From Spirochaetota bacterium (lineage in GTDB: Bacteria; Spirochaetota; Spirochaetia; Treponematales; Rectinemataceae): a stretch of DNA of 36,444 nucleotides. How positions within the stretch are numbered: the stretch's first letter is position 1; each line of letters starts with the position of its first letter. This document shows, piece after piece, positions 30,620 through 36,444 of this stretch. A model generated the notes under the pieces. It made no database searches, was not told where the DNA came from, and worked only from the letters and a program-made list of their open reading frames with translations. The stretch covers positions 63,585 through 100,028 of the forward strand of contig JAPLSO010000057.1 of assembly GCA_026398595.1 (NCBI GenBank). The letters run 5' to 3'. Position numbers and translations under genes: made by a program.

Positions 30620-32562
30620 AAAAGACTGGGACGAAGGAACCGGCGGGTAGCGGCGCCAACGCAGCCCCTCGGGCCATCGTGGTCGGCTCCGGACTCTCGG
30701 GGCTCACGGCCGCCGCCCTCCTGGCCGAGCGGGGCTTCAGCGTCACGGTCCTCGAACAGCAGGACAGGCCGGGAGGCGCGGCATCTGCATTCCGGCGCGG
30801 GGACGTCACCTACGACACTGGCGCCGCCATGATGTTCGGATTCGGCGAGCGCGGCTTCAATCCCCACCGCTGGCTTATGACCGAGCTGGGTGAACCCATC
30901 GAGGTATACCGGCACGAGGCCATGTATCGCCTCGTCTACGATGGCAAGCCCATCGTCTTCCACACGGATAGGGCCCGCTTCGTGGCCGACCTGACGAGGC
31001 TCTTCCCGGATTCGGCCTCGGAGATTTCCTCGTTCTACGACTTCCTCGAGAAGCTCTATTTCGAGACCATAGCGCCCGTCCAGGTCTTCGAGGCCCCGGG
31101 GGACGTCCCCCTTTCCGAGATGAGGAAGACCACGACGGCCGGCCTCGGGCCCCAGCTCAAGATGCTTTCCCTCCTCTTCTCGAGCACCGAGAGCCTCATG
31201 CGGCCCTACATCAAGAACCGGGAAGTCAGGGCCTTCTTCGACAAGCTCACCTCGACCTACTGCTACACGACGATCAGGGAGACGCCGGCCATCCTCGCGG
31301 CGACGATGTTCGTGGACAACCACGAGGGCGGGGCCTACTATCCCGCGGGCTCGGCCATGGCCCTGGCAGCCAGGCTCGAAAAGGCCGTCGAGGCTCGAGG
31401 CGGGGTTTTCTGCTATCGGTCCAAGGTGACGAAGGTCCTGGGTGAGGGGGGGCGGATTACGGGCGTCGCGACGGCCGACGGCGCCGAGCACAGGGCTGAC
31501 TGCGTCCTCTACGCCGGTTCCCTTGCCGGCTTTGCCGCGGAGATGGATCCGGACGGCCTCCTTCCCCCCCGGTGGAAGCGAAGGATCGGGAAGCTCGAGA
31601 TGACGATGCCGAGCTTCGTGGTCTACGGGACGGTGAAGAAGTCCGTCATCCCCGAAGGCAGCCTCCCCGTCCAGATGTTCGTCGACAACCGCGAAGCCCT
31701 CGACGAGGGTGACGTCACCATCTACCTCCCCTCCCTGGAGGACCCCAGCCTGGCCCCGGAGGGCTGGTCGACCTTCCTCCTCATCGGGCCCTCCCTCGGT
31801 TCCTGGCCCAAGCCGGGGACGCCCGAATACGAAAGCCCGGCCTACGTCGAGGCGAAGCGGAAGGAGGCGGACAGGATGCTCTCCCTGGTCGAGCGCAGGA
31901 TGCCCGGCTTCATCGCCTCGCTGGGCAGCCGCATCGAGGCCAGCCCCTCGACGATCTGGCGCTATCTGGGCAAAGTGCGCGGATCGGTGGCCGGTCCCAA
32001 GCAGAAGATGGGCCAGCATCTCATCCTGAGGCAGAAGGCAAGGGGACCCGTCGAGGGCCTCTACTTCGCGGGCGAGGCGACGGTCATGGGCACGGGCACC
32101 CCGGCCGTCACCGTGTCGGGCATATCGGCGGCCAACAGGATACTGCGCGATTTCGGGTTCGAGCCCTTCATCGCCGGCCACGATGGAAGGTCGGCCGTCA
32201 CCATCATTCCGGCCGGGACGAGGGGGAACGCGCCTGCGACGGAGTTGGGACGCGAGGCCTCCCGCTGCCGCTGGTGCGAGGCCGCTCCCTGTTCGGCAAC
32301 CTGTCCGGCATGCTACGACATTCCTGGCATCATGCGGAGGATAGAGGCAGGCAACATCGCGGGCGCTTCGCAACAAATAGTTGCGCAACAAATAGTCGCG
32401 CGCCCGGCGGATGCTCGTCGATGCGAAAACTGCCTGGCCTCGGGCGGCGTTCCGCCCTGCGAAACCGCCTGCACCCTCGCCAAGGGCGCCGACGGGCCGC
32501 TGCGCATATCGCGTTGCATTCTGTCCCTTGATGGAGCTGCCGAGACTCCAAAGGAGGGTTGA
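30616..32562 (+). CDS. CrtI-like FAD oxidoreductase with C-terminal iron-sulfur domain
   Basis: This 648-residue protein has an FAD-binding N-terminus ([21 protein letters not shown]24/G26/G29, E47, RPGGAA) of the phytoene desaturase/carotenoid isomerase-like family. It ends that domain with [22 protein letters not shown] near residues 495-520. After residue 550 comes a separate Cys-rich domain with two groups: C551, C554, C559, C563, C566, and then C603, C606, C615, C619, C634. The pattern CxxCxxxxCxxxCP followed by [13 protein letters not shown] resembles the [4Fe-4S] domain of glutamate synthase small subunit and dihydropyrimidine dehydrogenase. It is translationally coupled to the phosphofructokinase gene. 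The substrate is unknown. Confidence 0.85.
   Translation: MKKTGTKEPAGSGANAAPRAIVVGSGLSGLTAAALLAERGFSVTVLEQQDRPGGAASAFRRGDVTYDTGAAMMFGFGERGFNPHRWLMTELGEPIEVYRHEAMYRLVYDGKPIVFHTDRARFVADLTRLFPDSASEISSFYDFLEKLYFETIAPVQVFEAPGDVPLSEMRKTTTAGLGPQLKMLSLLFSSTESLMRPYIKNREVRAFFDKLTSTYCYTTIRETPAILAATMFVDNHEGGAYYPAGSAMALAARLEKAVEARGGVFCYRSKVTKVLGEGGRITGVATADGAEHRADCVLYAGSLAGFAAEMDPDGLLPPRWKRRIGKLEMTMPSFVVYGTVKKSVIPEGSLPVQMFVDNREALDEGDVTIYLPSLEDPSLAPEGWSTFLLIGPSLGSWPKPGTPEYESPAYVEAKRKEADRMLSLVERRMPGFIASLGSRIEASPSTIWRYLGKVRGSVAGPKQKMGQHLILRQKARGPVEGLYFAGEATVMGTGTPAVTVSGISAANRILRDFGFEPFIAGHDGRSAVTIIPAGTRGNAPATELGREASRCRWCEAAPCSATCPACYDIPGIMRRIEAGNIAGASQQIVAQQIVARPADARRCENCLASGGVPPCETACTLAKGADGPLRISRCILSLDGAAETPKEG
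32370..32399 (+). repeat. 15-bp tandem duplication inside the FAD/Fe-S gene
   Basis: GCAACAAATAGTTGC is followed directly by GCAACAAATAGTCGC (one mismatch), giving [11 protein letters not shown] between the two cysteine groups. The unit is itself nearly palindromic and AT-rich compared with its surroundings. The frame is kept. Confidence 0.85.
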
Positions 32563-32563
32563 G

Positions 32564-33344
32564 GTGGGCGCCGGGAAGAAAACGAGGATAGCCGTCGTCG
32601 GGGGCGGTCTCGCCGGACTGTCGGCCGCCGCGGTCGCCGCGGCCGACGCCAAGGGACTCGCCGAAGACCTTCTGCCCCAGGGCGCCGTCCCCGAGGAATT
32701 CATGGCGAAGATAGAAAAGGGAAAGCCCGGGGACTCGGTGTTCACGGCCTATCTCGAGGTGGACATGGACCCTGCGGCCATCGCTCCTAAAGGTCTGGCC
32801 CACGCCATCCTGGCGCCCGACAGGGCCGGCCTCGTCCTGCTTTCGCCCGAAGGCCTCTTCTCCTCGTCGAGCGTCGAGGTGGGCGTTCCCGCGATGCGGA
32901 ATCCTGCGCTCGCGCCGGCCGGCAAGACGGGCATCATCGCGAGTGCGGCTTCGCCCTGCGCCCTGTGTGAAAAGCTCGAACTCGAAGGTCCTGCGGCCCG
33001 CGAAGCGGCGAAGCGGGCCGCGGCCGCCAAGATAATCGAAGCGTTGACGGTGTTCATGCCCTGGCTGCCTGGAAGGATCGAAGGCATGTTTACGGTCACG
33101 CCCCTGGCCATACGGGACTATACGGGCAACTCGGGCGGTCCGATCACCGGCTGGAGCCATGTCACAGGTGATTGCGGTTCGGAACGGGATTTCAGGAATC
33201 ACCAAGGCCGTCGAAACACCCGCGAAAAGTCTCTATCGGGCCGGCCAGCGGACCTTCACGCCAGCAAGTGTCCCTGTCGCCATGATGACGGGGAAGTTGA
33301 TCGTCGACATGGCCTGCATGAGAAACGGCTTGTTCAGCGGTTGA
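32564..33344 (+). pseudogene. Degraded second FAD-dependent oxidoreductase
   Basis: A GTG start after a perfect AAGGAGG begins a protein with the FAD motif RIAVVGGGLAGLSAAA. It then jumps to a segment that belongs well inside the family (ADAKGLAEDLLPQGAVPEEF, SVFTAYLEVDM). About 200-250 residues are missing, including the acidic end of the nucleotide fold. The junction carries a 7-bp direct repeat GCCGCGG, suggestive of slippage deletion. Near 33155-33170 the frame breaks. The expected C-terminus (GITKAVETPAKSLYRAGQRT, ending MTGKLIVDMACMRNG) continues in the next frame to the stop at 33344. The unshifted frame would run to 33370. Non-functional unless the break is a sequencing error. Confidence 0.7.
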
Positions 33345-33350
33345 TGTGGG

Positions 33351-34112
33351 TTACCGCGTCTTGGCCTTGAGCCTGAGGTAGACCTGTTTGCCTGAATCGG
33401 TCGGGCTCGCGCGCTCGTCAATATCGAAGAGGCCGCAGGCCTTGATGAGGTCGCCCAGCTTGCGATAACCGTAATTTCGGGGGTCGAACTCGGGCTGGCG
33501 GTTGGCGATGTAGGTTCCCACGGCGCCCAGGTACGCCCAGCCGAACTCGTCGGCCGCGTCCTCGACCGCGCTCTGGAGAAGGGCCTGCATCTTCCTGTCC
33601 GTCTTGATGTCGGTCTGGGATCGGGTCTTCGATTCCTTCTCGGCCTTGGTTTCCTTTTCCTCGTCATCCGCACGCAGGATCTCGGTATAGATGAACTTGT
33701 CGCAGGCGGCGACGAAGGGTTTGGGCGTCTTGCGCTGGCCGAAGCCCAGGACGAGTTTCCCGTCCTCACGGAGGCGCGCGGCGAGGCGCGTGAAGTCCGA
33801 GTCGCTCGATACCACGCAGAATCCGTCGAGGTTCTCCGTGTACAGGAGGTCCATGGCGTCGATGATCATGGCCGAATCGGTGGAGTTCTTGCCCGTGGTG
33901 TAGGAGAACTGCTGGACGGGCTGGATGGCATACTCGAGGAGCTTGTCCTTCCAGGACCGCAGGTTCGTGTTCGTCCAGTCACCATAAATGCGCTTGACGC
34001 TCGCCACACCGTATTTCGCTATTTCGGCCAGCAGACCCTCGATGATGGTAGCCTGAGTGTTGTCCGCGTCCACGAGGACGGCCAGTTTCAGCTGGCTCTG
34101 ATCGTTCTTCAT
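33351..34112 (-). CDS. NYN domain nuclease with C-terminal LOTUS/OST-HTH domain
   Basis: This 253-residue protein has a PIN-like NYN domain (LabA/DUF88 type). LAVLVDADNTQ (D15, D17), DSAMIIDAMDLLY and CVVSSDSDFTRLAARLRE supply the acidic residues expected of a metal-dependent RNase. A charged Lys/Glu linker (about residues 148-170) leads to a C-terminal LOTUS-type winged helix (ALLQSAVEDAADEFGWAYLG, then FDPRNYGYRKLGDLIKACG), which binds RNA in other proteins. ATG 34112 is 7 nt after AGGAG. ATG 34115 directly before it also fits, and both overlap the TGA of the upstream gene. It is the last gene of the XPB helicase unit and converges with the decayed FAD gene. Confidence 0.85.
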   Translation of the reverse strand: MKNDQSQLKLAVLVDADNTQATIIEGLLAEIAKYGVASVKRIYGDWTNTNLRSWKDKLLEYAIQPVQQFSYTTGKNSTDSAMIIDAMDLLYTENLDGFCVVSSDSDFTRLAARLREDGKLVLGFGQRKTPKPFVAACDKFIYTEILRADDEEKETKAEKESKTRSQTDIKTDRKMQALLQSAVEDAADEFGWAYLGAVGTYIANRQPEFDPRNYGYRKLGDLIKACGLFDIDERASPTDSGKQVYLRLKAKTR

Positions 34113-36238
34113 CATTTTTCTCCTAGGTAATAGCCCTTTTTCAGACTGATGTAGGTTAGTGAGCCGACCCTGATCGTGACCGGTCGGCCCGTGGACAGGT
34201 TTTCGCCCTCGAGCTCGTAGTCTTTCTCCGTCTTGCGCAGCGAGACGGGGCGTACGAGGGCTTGAAGGCTTTGGCCCCCCGACACCCACTTCGCATCCAG
34301 ACGGGAATACTTCGCCTTGAAGGCCGCCTGTATGATACGAAGCTTGCCGTTGAAATCGAGGCCGCCCGCCGAGAGGGTTTCGGCTCCCACCGAGCCGCGC
34401 CAGCCTTGCCGGCGCGAGATGATCTTATCCCTTTCCACCATAGCACGAAGCTGATTTCTGGTATAGACGAGCCTTCGATCGAGCATCTCCTCGTAGCCTC
34501 GCCTCGCGGCGGGCTCCGGAACCAGTCGTTCCAGTTCCTCCCGCAGCCCAGGCTCTGGGTTTTCGATCCTGGGCCGGACTTCGAAGCTCAAGGCTATCCC
34601 TCCCAGGCGTCCCGAACTTTGCGTCTTGGATGAACTCCCTGCGGCCAGACGACTTGTATCTTCGCCTGCATGAGCTTCCTCGCGCCGCCGAATCCCGCCG
34701 CCCTGCCCGCCCGCGGCTAGGCCGCCTCTCAGGGAAGGAGGCGGAAGTCCGACAGTAAGCAAAGCCTCCTCGATAACCTTCGCGTGGGTCGCGCCGAAGA
34801 AATAGAAGCCCCTGCCGAGCACCTCATGCGGGACTTTATCAAAGGCTCCACTCTTTTCGACGAGATCGGTCACGGATTCGCTCAACACGAGGGTCTGACC
34901 CTTAAAGAGCCGGACCGAATCATACGCCGCCCTCCAGGTCCCCAGGTCCCAGCTCAGAGTCTGGGGCAGGGTCTGGCAGCTCATCTTCTCGAGCTCGCCT
35001 GCGATTTCGGAAACCGCCCAGCCGCCGGCGAAGGCCTTGCGCGCCGACTCGCGCCCAAGCCTGAAGCGCCAGCCTCCCGATGCCGAGACAAGACTAGCCG
35101 TTTCGATGAGGAAGACCAGGTCATTCGTCGAGGAAGGCGGGAGAACCTGTATTCCCCCCGAACCGTCTACCGCGATCTTCGTGCCGCCGCGCCCAGCCTG
35201 AAAGGCCGTCCAGCGGATTTTCGCCCTTTCGGGAACGCAGACGAATTTGTCCTTGGCCCCATCCTGGACTGGTGAAATGATTCCGAGGACGAGAAGGGCT
35301 TCCTTGAGCGCGGCGGCTTCGTTACCCTTTTCAGGCGAAGAGAAAGAGCCTCCGAGGACGGCGAGGGCGACAAATCGGGCAAGCCCGGCTGCGGAGAAGA
35401 CGAAGCGCTTGGCGAGGAAGGGCTCGAAGGTAGCCTTCAACGAGCTTCCCCCGGCCGATGGGGAACAACCCGCCAGAGCCGCGGCCAGGATATAGGGGAG
35501 TTCATCTCCGGCCGAGACGAGAAGCCGGGACAAGGCTCTCTGATCGACCGCCCAGCCCCCGTCTCCAGCGGCGGCAAGGCCCAGCCGCGTGAAGGCATCC
35601 AGCACGGCCGCGAGGATGTCAAGCGCCTCTATCTCGCCCCCGGAAAGATCCAGAATTCGCTTCTTTGCCCTTGCGGAGAGGCCACCTTTCTTCAAGAGGG
35701 GATCGGGACCCTCGCGGAGCAAGGCCCAGGCGACGAAGCATAGTTCCTGGATCGAAAGTCGGGGCCGCACTAATTCCCGCTGGCCAGGATCGATATTCTC
35801 TTCGGGACCGAAGAGAGTGCCGGCATCCACAATCCTGGCGAGACTTGAAGAGAGCTGGGGAGCCGTTTCGTATTCCCCCGTCCTTGCCCTGAAGACGATA
35901 AGCCTTTCCTGGAGGCTGGCGAGTCTGTATTCGAGCTCATGATATGGCATGTCCGCAGAAAGTAGCCTGCCGAGTTCCTCGGGAGGCAGTCCTCCCGAGG
36001 CAAGGAGTAAGCCGACGATAAGAGCGTCGGCCCTGTCCAACAGCCCGGGCACCGATAATTTCAACTCTTCGGAGGAGAGGAAGACCGAAAGTCCCGAGAC
36101 CAGAGCCTCCCTGTCCTGGCCTTTGACAGGCTTTCCGAGATAGTGTTCCGCCAGGGCTCCAACACGGAGGTCGGCCTCGGCGAGAAGGGCCTCACGCCAC
36201 CGCGCCATGGCGTTGGACTTCGATATTGCTTCTCTCAT
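34112..36238 (-). CDS. Helicase-associated protein (Helicase_C_3-like), partner of XPB helicase
   Basis: This 708-residue protein is large, Ala/Leu-rich and probably soluble. Its middle part resembles the helicase-associated domain found beside bacterial XPB. It reads GGIQVLPPSSTNDLVFLIET, then WRFRLGRESARKAFAGGW, then LPQTLSWDLGTWRAAYDSVR. The first 350 residues look like winged-helix/helical repeats. A low-complexity Gly/Arg/Ser linker (about 555-590) precedes the C-terminal part, which ends in a small beta-rich module (RPVTIRVGSLTYISLKKGYY). The start is ATG 36238, 4 nt after the XPB stop; upstream in-frame codons overlap XPB. Its role is probably to assist the helicase, by inference from context. 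Confidence 0.75.
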   Translation of the reverse strand: MREAISKSNAMARWREALLAEADLRVGALAEHYLGKPVKGQDREALVSGLSVFLSSEELKLSVPGLLDRADALIVGLLLASGGLPPEELGRLLSADMPYHELEYRLASLQERLIVFRARTGEYETAPQLSSSLARIVDAGTLFGPEENIDPGQRELVRPRLSIQELCFVAWALLREGPDPLLKKGGLSARAKKRILDLSGGEIEALDILAAVLDAFTRLGLAAAGDGGWAVDQRALSRLLVSAGDELPYILAAALAGCSPSAGGSSLKATFEPFLAKRFVFSAAGLARFVALAVLGGSFSSPEKGNEAAALKEALLVLGIISPVQDGAKDKFVCVPERAKIRWTAFQAGRGGTKIAVDGSGGIQVLPPSSTNDLVFLIETASLVSASGGWRFRLGRESARKAFAGGWAVSEIAGELEKMSCQTLPQTLSWDLGTWRAAYDSVRLFKGQTLVLSESVTDLVEKSGAFDKVPHEVLGRGFYFFGATHAKVIEEALLTVGLPPPSLRGGLAAGGQGGGIRRREEAHAGEDTSRLAAGSSSKTQSSGRLGGIALSFEVRPRIENPEPGLREELERLVPEPAARRGYEEMLDRRLVYTRNQLRAMVERDKIISRRQGWRGSVGAETLSAGGLDFNGKLRIIQAAFKAKYSRLDAKWVSGGQSLQALVRPVSLRKTEKDYELEGENLSTGRPVTIRVGSLTYISLKKGYYLGEK

Positions 36239-36242
36239 TTTT

Positions 36243-36444
36243 TCAATCTTCCCAGGGCTCGATGATATAGCGATAGCCTTGCTCAATGAGGAAGCGGCGC
36301 CTGTTATCAGCGAAATCCTCCTCAACACTGTACCTCGATACCAGCGAGTAGAAGAAGCTGCTCGTCTTCTTGGGCCGCAGTATCCGTCCCAGCCGCTGGG
36401 CTTCCTCCTGCCTCGACCCGAATGATCCGGAGATCTGTATGGCC
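36243..36444 (-). CDS. XPB-type DNA repair helicase (C-terminal end only)
   Basis: Sixty-six codons and a TGA stop enter from the right edge in the frame beginning at 36443. They read ISGSFGSRQEEAQRLGRILR, which contains the SF2 motif VI QRLGRILRPK of XPB/ERCC3 helicases. FFYSLVSRYSVEEDFADNRR and LIEQGYRYII follow, the typical bacterial XPB ending. XPB unwinds DNA 3' to 5' in excision repair and transcription in eukaryotes and archaea; the bacterial role is less clear. The N-terminal helicase core must lie beyond the window. The stop is 4 nt before the helicase-associated gene. Confidence 0.88.
   Translation of the reverse strand, partial: AIQISGSFGSRQEEAQRLGRILRPKKTSSFFYSLVSRYSVEEDFADNRRRFLIEQGYRYIIEPWED

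Noticed and set aside
30367-32745. 792-codon minus-strand open frame
   Set aside because: It covers parts of the phosphofructokinase, FAD oxidoreductase and decayed FAD genes, all with clear motifs in the plus strand.

Overview
The window reads as a chromosomal segment of a GC-rich spirochaete. The strongest lineage clue is in RpoB: the rifampicin-pocket motif carries Asn where Escherichia coli has Ser531, a substitution reported as characteristic of naturally rifampicin-resistant spirochaetes. The trypanosome/spirochaete-type 'long' phosphofructokinase and the bacterial XPB helicase fit, but none of these fixes the genus. Coding density is high, with mostly short gaps and frequent ATGA stop/start overlaps. 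High GC creates many long antisense open frames, which I treat as shadows.

Region 1 (1-10650, minus strand) is the core transcription/translation cluster. In transcription order it is tRNA-Thr, rpmG, tRNA-Trp, secE, nusG, rplK, rplA, rplJ, rplL, rpoB, rpoC (rpoC cut by the left edge). A very good sigma70-type promoter sits just upstream of tRNA-Thr. The gaps nusG-rplK, rplJ-rplL and rplL-rpoB hold strong perfect inverted repeats that look like attenuators or processing sites, whereas the usual L10 leader position (rplA-rplJ) is only 3 nt long.

Region 2 (10646-16632, minus strand) holds a 904-residue protein with a PHP-like segment and a membrane region, a short relic of a type III restriction endonuclease, the lipid II flippase gene murJ, and a threonine aldolase gene.

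Region 3 (16775-21792, mixed strands) holds a Cof-type HAD phosphatase, an M15 D-Ala-D-Ala carboxypeptidase overlapping it tail to tail, a uracil-DNA-glycosylase-like protein, a DUF2804 protein and a secreted alpha/beta hydrolase.

Region 4 (21870-29203, minus strand) is a complete phosphate operon pstS-pstC-pstA-pstB-phoU-phoB-phoR. The genes are tightly coupled and are preceded by a candidate Pho box of 11-bp-spaced direct repeats. PstSCAB imports phosphate, PhoU links transport to PhoR, and PhoR/PhoB should control the operon itself.

Region 5 (29300-33344, plus strand) is a phosphofructokinase gene overlapping a CrtI-like FAD oxidoreductase gene with a C-terminal iron-sulfur domain, followed by a decayed second FAD oxidoreductase (internal deletion plus frameshift).

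Region 6 (33351-36444, minus strand) is a tight gene set: XPB-type DNA repair helicase (only its C-terminus is in the window), a helicase-associated Helicase_C_3-like protein, and a NYN nuclease fused to a LOTUS/OST-HTH domain. No rRNA, CRISPR array, insertion sequence or phage gene was seen. No gap above about 300 bases lacks a gene.
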